From NCBI GenBank assembly GCA_963678705.1, contig OY783203.1:22178535-22242534 (forward strand): DNA of 64,000 nt. The letters are read 5' to 3'. Both the position numbers and the translations under genes were made by a program. This DNA is from Panorpa germanica (Eukaryota; Arthropoda; Insecta; Mecoptera; Panorpidae). Positions 23,041-34,630 of the stretch are shown piece after piece (position 1 is the stretch's first letter; every line of letters starts with the position of its first letter). The notes under the pieces were generated by a model, which did no database searches, had not been told where the DNA came from, and saw nothing but the letters and a program-made list of their open reading frames with translations.

Positions 23041-23811
23041 AGTACGTACCTAGTAAACTCAGTTATGTAACATTTACATCTAAGTGAACCCTTTAGATAA
23101 TTGCTTCGTAAACTACTAGGATTATGGGTAACCTGGGTAAGATCATGAAGTTCGAACTATTTTAGCAAAATTCGCAGTTACTATTAAATTCCTCTTAGCA
23201 CCTTCCCTCCTCACACACTTGTGTGATTTGTTATTCGCGAGCTTAAAAATTGAATAGGACCCTTAATGATGACGTTTATGTAATTATTAGCTTTTTCTCT
23301 CACGTAAAGTTCAATTGTATCCAGTCACAATTAAGTGTGTTATCAACACGGCTTATCCATAAATACGCCTTTGGGTTTTCTTTTTGAATTCGACGTTGTT
23401 CGATTTCCGCATTGAGTAATGTGTTAAAAGATTCTTTGTCTTCAACACATTTTTATTGTTCGTGCTCAAACAAGACACTCATTGTAAACCATTTGTGCGT
23501 ACTGCGTACTGCGTACGGACTATCGATGAATGGAGCGTCGGATGATAAATGGTAATGTTTGAAATATTTATTAAAACTATTATTTACGCTAAACATTATT
23601 AATTTACACATGTACGAGTCCTATATTGTTTTAAATCTTTAGTAATTATCATAAAATGTTTTCTGAATTCTGAGAAAATTCTGCGTACAATGAGACAGTC
23701 ATTAAAAACATTTCCTTTAATATACGTAAACCAACCTAGATAGTTATCCGTCTCACATGTTTAGATAGTGGCATGACCTCGACTATGGGCAACACTTAGG
23801 ACCGAATTTAA
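23041..23811. other. No gene seen
   Basis: A+T-rich sequence with a short gcgtactgcgtactgcgtac iteration near 23500-23519. Confidence 0.5.
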
Positions 23812-24807
23812 CCCTGCGTATAACCCAGTGTATACTGGGTCTTTTAAAGAACAGTTGCAATTTCAAACTCCTATTTATCTCTTATGAGTACAGAGCGCGC
23901 TTCACCTATGCCCTCTAAAAAATCAAGGTAGTTGTAAGAATTAAGGTTCCAGCAGCGTCCGGCTCTGGCAGTTTACCGGCAAAGGCGAGATAGTGAAACT
24001 TGCCTCTGTTCCTTGAAAGGGTCACTGTACAAACGGCGTTATTAATGCACTTTTTTTGCTTTTCTCGTTGTTTTACAGTTTTTTCATGGTTAAAATAAAT
24101 ATTTTATGTAATTTAATATATTATTTCTTAGATTATATATACAGATTTTTGTTTTATTAGTTTTTTTTTTAACTACAATAACTTTTTGAAGATGGGTGAC
24201 CATTCAAGGGGTAAACTAGAAAAGCGAAAACTATGTTCTCTTTGCACTTGGAAGGAAAACAAAAAAACAATGTATTCTTGTGTATCGTGCGGGGCGCCAT
24301 CTTTGTCCAATTTGCGCACCGTAAATTCTCTTTTTGACACTAATTATTATTGACTAATATTAATTATTATTTCATAACTTTTATATTTTCAACAATAAAA
24401 GCTTATTTTGTACAGAATAATCACCGTTCCTTTTTGTATGACATGCCTGAATCCGTATAATACTCCACACTTTGAAGTGCACAAATAATTCAACTTTTTG
24501 GAGCCCACGCCAAAGACACTACATTCTTTCGAAAGTTTATAGTCTAAGGTAAAAAAGTCTACAACCGTTTTTCTTAATATTTGTTTGTTATAAAGTTACG
24601 AATTTTTTAACAATATTCCGTTTTTTCGGCGTTTGTTACTATTTGTCAATTTTGGCAATTGCTGGACCATGTAGTAAATACTTCAAGAAGTAATCCAGAT
24701 TTTTTTCAGATTTTTTGAATGCTTAGAAAACTCGAGAAACTCAACTGTTCCTTTAAAGACCCAGTGTACACACCATGACTCGAAAAATATAGTGTTCACA
24801 CGGAGAG
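23812..24807 (+). mobile_element. piggyBac-derived element, copy 4
   Basis: TTAA flanks at 23808-23811 and 24808-24811. Left end CCCTGCGTATAACCC; the right end reverse-complemented is CTCTCCGTGTGAACACTA. Same orientation as copy 3. It carries a longer but internally deleted cysteine-rich coding remnant. Confidence 0.92.
24192..24352 (+). pseudogene. piggyBac C-terminal cysteine-rich domain, deleted copy
   Basis: The frame reads MGDHSRGKLEKRKLCSLC, TWKENKKTMYSCVSCGAP, then SLSNLRTVNS where copy 3 has the last Cys/His cluster. A short deletion removed the final zinc ligands. Upstream, NYNNFLK is open for a few codons. Non-functional relic. Confidence 0.8.
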
Positions 24808-26215
24808 TTAAGTATGACGGGGCTATTTGTTTGATTTCTCCTCGAACGCCTGCATTATTTAAGACGCAGCTTCTAAACTTGCAGTGTTATTCTTCATAAA
24901 TGTTCAAGACACGTTATCTATCTTATTTTCAATTTTAAAAGTTACAAATTAGTTTAAATCCTTGTGTTTGGTTCTTGGTAATATTAATTTTTAGAGTAAC
25001 TTTCTATTTTTATGCAAATTATAAATCATTACAATGTTTTAAATGCGTAATAAACTTTAAGATGTATTGGTAATAATTTACAGGAAATTACAGCATCATC
25101 TATGTATGATCTGTGATGCAAAACACAAAACGTTGTCCTCTATCAACCTCTGCACTGTTAGGATTTTCACATAAAACCCGTCAATGTTTTCTGTTCTTCG
25201 TATACGTCAACTATATTTTAAACAATATTTAACGATTGGATTGATATGGACGTTCCTCACAACAATTTATGCTCGTAAAAGTGCAACGCCTGCCTTACGA
25301 CTTAGACTAATACGAGTATATCGTATATTTACCACAGATTTTCGGCTTTTAATGTTCAGTAGTAACCATGAAACGCGAGCGGTGGGTATGTGATCTATTA
25401 GATCTGTGGGCCTGCGGCTGATCACTCGTTAACGACAATTACCTTTGTACAACCACACCACGGCCGCTACACACGGTACACTCCATCAGAAAATCAAAAT
25501 CTATGATTTTGTTAAATGTTTTCATTTTGCAATCTTACTTCTTTATCCAATAAAGTATTGCATATACAGCCACATGACAATTTTCCTTATTCTTTTTATT
25601 TGTTAAATTATTTTATATTGAATCTTAATTTTATATTGTTATTATTTTCCATTATTGTTATTTTATTGTATTCTGCCCTATGCCAACGCTACTCAATTTG
25701 TCTTATTGACGTCAGTTAGCATAACGACGCTCTATTAAGTATTCTCTATTAAGCCAAGATCGGCGAAACTAGTGAGTAACTTGCATTCAACACATCAACA
25801 CAGTCTGAAATTTGCATTCGACGAGTTAGTAGCAAAAAAGAGTCATTAAGCTGATTCTGAACCATCAACATCCGAGTGAGTGCAGCGTTGGAATAATAGC
25901 AAATTAAAAAATATACATTAAAATAGTGAACCAATTAATTAAAAAGCTGTGTTTTATTCGTATCCGTCGAGAACTATATCCAATACGTAGTACCACATTC
26001 TGCGTAATTGATCTCTGGGTCCTCATCCGTTGATTGAAGAATCTTCCACAATCTTCGTACACATGTTCCATGGTCCTGTCTAGTCTGAATATCCAACGAC
26101 TTGCCGGAACCCACAACATCCAATCGTTTTCAAGTATACTTGTCACTCTAGACTCCAGATGAAGATTTTCATAAGTTAGTTGCAAAATATACTCGTCAAA
26201 GGTATTAGCTCATTT
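24808..26215. other. No gene recognised; two adjacent minus-strand frames
   Basis: Minus-strand frames 25904-26185 (93 codons, with LHLESRVTSILENDWMLWVP and EDCGRFFNQRMRTQRS) and 25749-25934 follow each other. They are not repeated elsewhere in the window and match nothing I know. A decayed gene is possible but unsupported. Confidence 0.3.
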
Positions 26216-26714
26216 TATAAAGGCTGAAAATTTTTCAGCGAAAGTACACTACAGTAGGTAACAACAAGGTACCACTTCAAAGTTTAATAAAATGTGTTAA
26301 GTTATGTTATAGTATTTAAGTATATTTAAAAAAAATTCCCAAATCGCCAAACAATTTCGATGTGCGTAACATTCTGCCAGACCTGGTTGAAGGTCAGCTG
26401 TATGTGCGAGCGATGAGGCAATATACATATACACGAGTGCAAGAAGGATAGTTATTTATGTTTAAGGTCTTTGCTAGGATTAGGATTTATAAGTAACCCG
26501 GATTAGTGAATAATTTTAACTTAAAGCATTTTCAGTAATATATGACACAGGCTAATGTCTAGGATTTATTTTCTTAATGACAATTGCTTATAGAAAATAC
26601 ATTTTATTAAACTTTGAAGTGGTATGGCGGGGTGTTTTCCCCCTCCTACTGGTCTGGCATTGATGTACGTCTAATAGTTCGCCATAGAAAATATAAAAAA
26701 AATCAGCCTTTATA
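26216..26714. mobile_element. Inverted-repeat (foldback-like) element
   Basis: Outer ends tataaaggctga (26216-26227) and tcagcctttata (26703-26714) are perfect inverted repeats. Inner arms at 26270-26295 and 26599-26624 (taccacttcaaagttt and its complement) are perfect over 26 bases. The arms are separated by about 300 bp of non-coding sequence. No target duplication was identified, so it may be a MITE or a foldback structure. Confidence 0.65.
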
Positions 26715-27242
26715 CTATTACGTAATTTTTCACCAATTCATGTACCTTTGCTACGTATTACCTAGCAAAGCAACTACGAGTCAAGATTCATAGTAGCCGA
26801 TTGTTATTACCTGCTTTTATAAAATGACGTAGGTCTGGCGGCTCTGGGCTCTTGAGCTATATTAGCAATTAGAAGAATATCACTCAGTCCATTTGGTAAA
26901 ATATCTTTTGCTGTTTGTCCCAATTCATCTTGTTCATTTTGAAGGAGACATTTTGTATGAACAAACCAAGTATGAATGAACACTTCTTCCCTGTACTCGT
27001 ACTTCTAATACATCTGAATAAATTAAAATTATTTCGAAGAGGTTGCTTTTCATTTTTGGGTAACGAATTCTTTGCGAGCCTACTAGTCTTAAGAATCAAC
27101 TCCACTAATACATCCTTCTTAACGCTACTTTTATATTTTACTAAGTTAAAATACGTTTCATATTTGAGCTGTTTCAAGTTTTATTTTCCAATACATTTGT
27201 TTAGTGTCTTGCAAATTCAAAATATCACTTAACTTGCTACAT
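26715..27242. other. No gene seen
   Basis: Overlapping frames on opposite strands (26884-27232) have no motifs; neither is supported. Confidence 0.45.
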
Positions 27243-27245
27243 TAA

Positions 27246-27602
27246 GGCCGTCTGCACACGGGTCGACTAATTGCAAACTAGTCGAGCCGTGTTTCGTGAC
27301 TCTATAGAATTTTTAATTATAGCATAATAGATGATTTTATTGTGTCGTATTTGTATGTATCTATGTATTTAAATACTTTTAAATAGTATTTGTGCACATC
27401 TCTACTTATGACGTCACCATCAAAAGCATGTAACCAATCATGTCCTGCGACCACAGGACGCTCAAATTCAGTTTAGTTTCGTTCGTGCCGTGTGTGTTCT
27501 CTCACTCGTATACACGTGCGTTCTCTCACTAACAACAGAGTTGCATTCTCATTCAGTTCGGACAGATTGGTTTGCAATCAGTCGACTCCTGTGCGGACGG
27601 CC
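27246..27602 (+). mobile_element. PIF/Harbinger-like MITE, copy 2
   Basis: Ends ggccgtctgcacacgggtcg and (reverse-complemented right end) ggccgtccgcacaggagtcg. TAA duplications at 27243-27245 and 27603-27605. Non-coding, 357 bp. The 3-bp TAA duplication and GG-starting ends point to PIF/Harbinger. Confidence 0.88.
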
Positions 27603-27605
27603 TAA

Positions 27606-29415
27606 GTCAGTAGAATCACTGGAACAAAACTTTCCAAACTTTCAAAACAAAACTGTGTTCTTTACTTAGTCTAAACCAAGTTGGTGTTGCCCGGTACTCA
27701 GTAACATGCAACAGAATCTTCAGAAGGACATAAGTTCTAATAATTACACAGATTAAATGCAAATAATAGACGGATGCAACCGTATGTTTGTGTTGAATAC
27801 ACTACACTGAGTACTTATATTTACAATACCACAAAGATCAGATGTTAGATGCTGGAGCTGGATACATCGAAACGGGAACTAAGAATCTGGGAATCTGGAC
27901 TGAGAAAACCAATACATAACACAATATTTTAGTGGCATATGTTTCTATTCCGTGTATGAGAATATTATTCTTTAATATCCATAGCACATTATATACGAGT
28001 ATATGCTGCAAAAATAAACATAGTCTATAGAAGTATAGTTAAAAACATTTAATAGTCACTTACATAAATTAGTCTACCTACTAACACCTCCAATTTTTAG
28101 TAAACAATATAGAATAATTTAGTATTTTATGGTAACTGAAAGATTTAAGTGGGGGGTAAGGTCAAAACGATAAAAATAGCATATTTTTGATAATGTGTTT
28201 TGACGACACAGTTAATATATAATTATTTCTATAATTACTACATGATAAAATGATATTTAAAGAATACTTTGTGAAAGCAGACCAGTGAGGTGAAGACTTA
28301 AAAATCTATATCTCCGACAGTTTTACTCTAATCGATTTCAAATTTTTACACAATAAACTTAATATGTTGTACAATAATATAAATAAATTTAAAAAAAAGT
28401 TGAAACCTTCACCTAACCCTCCCCCCTTAATTCACCATATCAAAGCTACAGAACAGTATAAGCAGGATTATCAACCACTATATCAAATATGGTATAGTAT
28501 AGTACACTATATAAAAATATATAATACGTAATCTGTAGGCATATGCAAATTCTAAAATTTTGTGTGAGAAGTTTTTCAATCAGCTATTTAATGAGCTAAT
28601 AAAATTGTTGACCTTTTTAGAGCCTAATAGCGTTTCATCATTTACGATTCACGAGTAAATCTTCAATGTGTCTCCACAAATGAGTATTGTTATTTATATT
28701 GTATTTAAAGTAAATTAAAAAAACCTGTTTGGCAATAAATTTATTCATAACAGTCCAACTGTCAACCATTGTGCGTGTCACGACGATGGACCGATGGACC
28801 GATGGACCGATGGACCGATATACCGATGGACCGATTGTTGATGTCACTTTAAGAGGTTATAGAATCTTTCGGCAGGTGTCAGGTTGATCGATGTAAATAA
28901 TGTCGGACAGGAGGATACACAGAAACATTAAATCAGTGAAACAATGACTGCGACTGCATGCTACACACGTGCGTTGACATATTGAAGTTGAGATAATTGA
29001 ACGACGGAAAGAATCTTTACTTACAACCAAGATTTTAATTTGATTAAAGAATTAATTGTTTATCTATGCCAGGCGGTCAGTATAAATCATGCTCATGTCC
29101 CGAAAATCGAGTTGTCATTTCAAAAACTTGTTACAGCGTATGCGTACGTATCTTCAGCGTATGGCTGATTCCTTGATTTACCGATTTATGTATAATTCCT
29201 ATATGGGTTATCCAGTTTATTAGTGAGATAACTCGAAATATTAAATATACGATAAATGTTTTAAAGTTATAAGAGATATTCATTCTGCTCATTCTCTAAC
29301 CTAAATTAAAGTCAATCAGATGCAGGGAGCAGGACGGAGAAACATTTTAATGTAGAATTTATATTATTATTTAGAATGTTAAAAGGAACAAAACACGAAA
29401 AAACCGTTTGTCTAA
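27606..29415. other. No gene; candidate MITE and a short tandem repeat
   Basis: Holds a weak inverted pair, ttaagtggggggtaagg near 28147 and aaccctccccccttaa near 28415-28430, enclosing about 250 bp (possible MITE), and the (ggaccgat)n array at 28786-28836. Otherwise nothing. Confidence 0.4.
28786..28836. repeat. (GGACCGAT)n tandem repeat
   Basis: Six to seven iterations of ggaccgat with one variant (ataccgat), read directly. On the minus strand it yields a short Ser/Pro-rich frame that is a by-product. Confidence 0.85.
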
Positions 29416-29423
29416 ATGACTAT

Positions 29424-30271
29424 TAGGGCTTCACACGAGACGAGATAAGGCGAGAGTTTCAAAAATCTCGCCTCGTTCTTGTTAGTTTAGAAAAAATAGG
29501 TCTCATTTTAGTCTCGGTCCCGTCTCGTCTCGATACATCTCGTTATTGTGAGAACTTACTCCTAAGATAGTCCTAAACAAAGTAATTCATTATATTATTA
29601 CGGTTAAAAATTTTTTTATTTCTAAATTTTTCACACACTAAGCATATCGCTTTTTTATACTAACTATTAACTATTAATTGTATCAAATTTAAAAGAAAAT
29701 TGAAACATTGAAGAATTTCTTTTTATACACCAACTGGTTCAATTTCACTTAACGCATCATCACTTTCATCTAATCTCGGCCTTTTTCTCAGGTTGACACT
29801 ACTAACACCAACTCTCAACGACATTTTTGCGGCAACTAAAGTCTAAAATGTGTTCAAATAATCGCATTGTAAATAATTTCAATTCACACTTATTGTCCCT
29901 TAAAGCATTCGTTTCCGTTCGGCTACAAAATGTTGTAAAAGACAAAATTAAAAAATAAAATATTTAACAGATTTTTATCAGATTTTCAAATTGTTTACCA
30001 GATTTTATATTTCGTAAATATACGACCTAACTTTTTTTGAAATAAAAAAGGTTGAACGTTTATGTTGCTGTTAGTTTATTTTTTTTTTATTATTCTTCAA
30101 TTTTTTTTTTTTTGGAATAATGCCTACGAGGCCAGAAACGAGACTCTCGGGTCTCGCCGTTTGTAAAGCGCTCTCGGTACCGTCTTAATAGTTTTCAGAA
30201 ATGTCTCGTCTCGTATCATCCCGCTTTTACAAGACCATACGAGAAAAGTCTCGTGCTCGAGTGAAGCCCTA
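29424..30271. mobile_element. hAT-like element, TAGGGCTTCAC family, copy 2 (intact ends)
   Basis: Left end tagggcttcacacgaga, right end gtgaagcccta. Perfect 8-bp duplication atgactat at 29416-29423 and 30272-30279, the hAT signature. Subterminal regions are dense in cgag/tctcg words. 848 bp, non-autonomous, with a short conserved reading-frame remnant at 29723-29824. Confidence 0.92.
29723..29824 (-). pseudogene. Remnant of the hAT-element reading frame, second copy
   Basis: Starts MSLRVGVSSVNLRKRPRLDE and continues SDDALSEIEPVGV-stop, matching the first part of 4156-4338. The frame closes early after a deletion. The conservation suggests an ancestral element-encoded N-terminus. Confidence 0.45.
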
Positions 30272-30279
30272 ATGACTAT

Positions 30280-30754
30280 AAGATCAAATTCCAATTGTAT
30301 TGTACTAGATGAAAAAACAATAACTGTACAAATTATAATAAGAATTGTATTTAAATCTTTCATTACTTTCAAGTTATCTGTTGTGAAATCTCTTGGATCC
30401 TTCTGGACGCTGACATTGCTGGCATTGCTGCCACCTGGGATGACTAGCACCAGCACAAAGCACAAACGAATAAAAGTGTTAAAACCTCAGTCTGTCCACA
30501 CCATTATTTTGATTATTTGTTGATGCTTTTTTATTTTTACTGACACCTGTACATTCTTTCTAACCGAACAATCAATCAATCAGCAACAACAAAGTTACTA
30601 ATAAAAAACAAACGAAGAAAAGTCAAAATAGTTTGATAGAAACTAACAATCAAATGGTATCAAATGGTCAAGAGACACACAACACAACACGTTAGCAACA
30701 AGTTAGCATTGTTTCGATTAGAAATGAAAGGATGTCGCTCATGATCATTTTCGT
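30280..30754. other. No gene seen
   Basis: Short overlapping frames only; an acaacacaac-type iteration near 30680. Confidence 0.45.
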
Positions 30755-31429
30755 GCAATGGGCTTGTGTCCTATGTCTTCATTTCTATAAAACTGTCCTA
30801 TATATTGATAAAATTGGTTACTAGAAGCGCAAATATTCAATTATTTTCTAATAACTCCTTATATTTCAGGAGATATTAACAATTAAAAAAGTCATTTTGT
30901 GTCTTTAATTATTAAAGGGATTCAACTTTGTAAAATATTCCAAATGCATGTGACCTCACAACCGCTAGTTGATATCTCTTTTATACAACAGAGCGTAAAA
31001 GAGATATATTCTTGACAGAACTCTGACAAGTTTACAGGTTACCAACCTTACAGCTCATAAATCTCTGCTATATGTATTTATATATCAAAATATCAAATAT
31101 TATTTACAGCTATTAACAGTGTGCCGTAATAAAATAAAAACTTAATATTCTTTGACATGACTTGATTATTTTGACTACTAACAGCTACAAAACATTATCG
31201 CAGTACTAACCTAATCAACAAATAACTGACGTATAAAATGTATTTCACGTCATACAAATGGCCGACCATCTCACAGCGCTAAAACTACAATTCAAATTTT
31301 TAATTGCTATATCTCCGTCAACATTTAGATATTTAATAAAATAGACACGCTTATACACATTTATTAACATCAATTTCAATCAACAATGGAAAAATCGACT
31401 ACTAAAAAATGAGGACACAAGCCCATTGC
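30755..31429 (-). mobile_element. Non-autonomous DNA transposon with GCAATGGGCTTGTGTCCT ends, copy 2 (intact)
   Basis: The perfect 18-bp terminal inverted repeats lie at 30755-30772 and 31412-31429. The interior matches the 1.9-2.8 kb and 33.8-34.5 kb copies in inverse orientation and has no long frame. No flanking duplication is evident, so the superfamily is undetermined. Confidence 0.88.
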
Positions 31430-33828
31430 TATGGTAATTAGGTTGTGTGAGGATGAAAATACAAATCATTCTTATCTCGTATTGCATATTGCATACCTCT
31501 TGAAAGTTTTACAGAAATCTTGTATAAATCATATCGCAACTCCATATCTAATAAGATAATTTTATAGCGTTAATAACTCTTAAACTAACAACGTCTTCTA
31601 ATTTCCTCTATCGCTATTCCATATTTAAGAACCGGTGCAGTAGTGAAGTGTATCTTATTATAAGTAACTTGACTCTTGTAGTATCTGAAAGTATAGCAGG
31701 TGTTCTAGAAACTAGTAACAAATTTTAGTTACTTTTTCATGTATCTGAGATACATGTATTTTAAATATTAAAGTGAATGTAAATGTAAATATATTTTATG
31801 AATTGTTAAGAATATTTCTGTAATTTTTATTTAAGCCACCAACAGCTCTAAATCAACAACGCTACTTTTATTTATGACTATCATTAGGATTATACAAGGA
31901 TAGAGCTGGAGATTTGAGAGCTGGTTAGTCGCTAGTCGATGGCCCCTTCTGCAAATCTTGTTGGCAGCATTTTTAGTCACTACTAGCTGGTCGCTGGTCG
32001 CCGGTCGCTAATGAGTTGCGACCGGTTCAATATTTTATGCCTACAAATCAAGTTCTACAAAATGGAATTGCTTTAGGAATGTCCTTATTATGATGAGGGC
32101 TGCAAGGACGGTAAAAAATATTCAATGCCAGTTTCGACTCCGACTCTGTCAAAAAAAAAATAAAAGTAATGATTCAAAATTTGAATTGAAAACAAAATTT
32201 AATTCAATTGAGGTAAATCTATATGCGTCTGTTCAATATAAATTTGTTAAAGATTGGCTTGTGGTCTCCTATTAAAAGGGCACAATTTCCCATGAGATAA
32301 CAAACTTTCATACATTAAGATTAAGGTATAAGATATTGTAATAAAAATGTACTAAAACAGATCTATTTCTTAGACCATAATCTTTAATGTTATAAGATTT
32401 AAATTATATTATTTATTATAGAAGCACTAGAAATACAACAAGAAGCACTACAATGTATCTAAGTATTAAGCATCATTGCGACTCACTGTTTTGATATTTA
32501 CTTTACTGTTTTTATTTAATACTGTAATCTAGATTTCAGGTTTTCGTTTAAGCATTCCTTGTCACATTCGTGTTTTAATTTAAGTTTAGTTAATTTAATT
32601 GGTGCGTATGCATCGTTAGTAATATAAATTTTAACAGTTCGACAAAATTGTATGTGAAATAATTAAAATTGCTATTTTTAATAACAATTAGTAATAGAAA
32701 TTGTTTTCACCTCTATATTTTTCAAAAATTGACATTAAACTTCTTTTAAAAGTAAATCCAACTGCATTTTGATAGATTGTCTTATTTTGGAGGTTATAAT
32801 ATAATATAGTTTTTCTTAATTTAATATTTTTAATTTAAGACCTTAGACCTTGTAAGGTTCTAAAATAATTTAGAAAACTTAAAAAATAAATTAAATTAAA
32901 AATGGTACTGTGAATGACTATGCGTACCATTTGCTAAACAATTTAAAGTGAATACAAAATACAAAACAAAATTAAAGCAGTGAGTGGGAAAGATACTTTA
33001 GATGCAATAATGTAGCAAATTTTTAATACTATACAAATCCAAATTTAAGACTAAAACTTTCTTTTATCATTAATTATACATCTGACTTTTTCTACTCTTT
33101 GAATGCCCAATTTATTATGCCCCTGTTTTACACCGCTTTACTAACCAAAAAATGGTTTTACACATGCTTATTTCAATTGTTTGCATGTTTTTGGTGCCCT
33201 AAGATACGACTAATACGAATGTTCACAATTGTATGACACTGTCTCATGTCACATTGTTGCAGAAAGTGAGCAATTTATTATAAAATGATGAAATGTTTAG
33301 AGCAGTCAATGATCAATAAACTATTATTTTTAGGAGAAGGAGAGAGATAGAAATAGAGAGAGAATCTTACCTGCAGTAACTGTTTCTCCACTGTTATATA
33401 AATCGAATAAGAAATTTCTGTCAGCATCCCGTCTCGCCTAATAGAGAAACGAGAAATACATCGATCTTTTATAAGGGAATTCCAGCTTGTATTGTGTTGT
33501 ACTGCGGATTGTTATAATATAAACACTAACGATTTTTTAACATTAAGAAGTGGAATAAAGTTATCGTTACAATTTATAGAAAGCTGCTATTAGACATAGT
33601 ACTGTTCCGAGACCGAGGAAAACTCTGTAGCATACGGATTGAATACAAAAGCAGGGACAATGAAGTTAGAAATAACCTAGGAACCTTTTTACTTATTTTT
33701 CCAGCCCTAATAATATTAAACTCTGATGATGTCACTTGACCACCAGACCAGAGTTGTTTTGATTTTAACGTACGTTTTAAATATGTCTTTAAATTAGATG
33801 TTATATATATATAACTTCATCTACAAAA
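31430..33828. other. No gene seen
   Basis: Very A+T-rich. A ggtcgc/agtcgc-rich patch at about 31925-32025 is an imperfect short-period repeat. No coding signal or known repeat was noted. Confidence 0.5.
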
Positions 33829-34510
33829 ATGGGTTTGTGTCCTCATTTTTTAGTGGTCGATTTTTCAATTGTTGATTGAAATTGATGTTAATAAATGGGT
33901 ATTGGCTCTGTCTATTTTATTGAATATCTAAATGTTGACAGAGATATAGCAATTAAAAATTTGAATCATAGTTTTAGCGCTAGAGATGGTCGGCCATTTG
34001 TATGACATGAAATGCATTTTATACGTCAGTTATTTGTTGATTAGGTCAGTGCTTTGTAGCTGTTGGCAGTCGAAATAATCAAGTCAAGTCAAAGAATAAT
34101 TAGTTTTTATTTTATTTAACCCTGTTACGACAGACATAATGTTGAAATTTTATTGTTCCTAGAAATAGCTGTACATAATATTTGATATTTTGATATATAA
34201 ATACATATAGCAGAGATTTATGAGCAGGTTGGTGACCTGTAAACTTGTCAGAGTTTTGTCAAGAATATATCTCTTTTACGCTCTGTTGTATAAAAGAGAT
34301 AGCAACTAGCCGTTGTGAGGTCACATGCAGTTGGAATGTTGTACGAATCCCTTTAATTATTAAAGAGACAAAATGACTTTTTTAATTGTTAATATATCCT
34401 AACATATAAGGAGTTTTTAAAAAATAATTGAACATTTGAGGTTCTAGTGACTCACTTTATCAATATATAGTACACTATTATAGAAATTAAGACATAGGAC
34501 ACAAGCCGAT
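33829..34510 (+). mobile_element. Non-autonomous DNA transposon with GGGCTTGTGTCCT-type ends, copy 3
   Basis: Ends gggtttgtgtcctcatttt and aggacacaagccgatt, with mutations relative to copy 2. The interior is colinear with copy 1 and preserves the SINE-free target (gtctattttattgaatatc) that is occupied at 1948-2221. Confidence 0.85.
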
Positions 34511-34630
34511 TCTGCAACTCCAGTCTGTTGTATCTTTTGGTTCGATTCCCGATTCGGTGCTATATTTTCATAATGTGGATATTGTCTAGTATATTTGATT
34601 ATATACCAAATGTAATCAAATAAATCCTGC
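34511..34630 (+). mobile_element. Possible tRNA-derived SINE fragment of a second family
   Basis: Contains gttgtatcttttggttcgat and tcccgattcggtgct, a good pol III B box (ggttcgattcc), immediately after the end of the transposon copy. No A box or poly-A tail could be placed, so this is a fragment at best. Confidence 0.4.

Noticed and set aside
25749-26185. Two consecutive minus-strand frames as a receptor-like gene
   Set aside because: No transmembrane pattern or known motif and no clear splice joins; retained only as an unexplained stretch.
28786-28836. CRISPR-like short direct repeats
   Set aside because: The repeats are contiguous 8-mers without spacers, an ordinary short tandem repeat in an animal-type genome.
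30755-31429. Tc1/mariner or piggyBac assignment for the GGGCTTGTGTCCT-ended family
   Set aside because: Neither TA nor TTAA flanks the intact copy, so the superfamily is left open.
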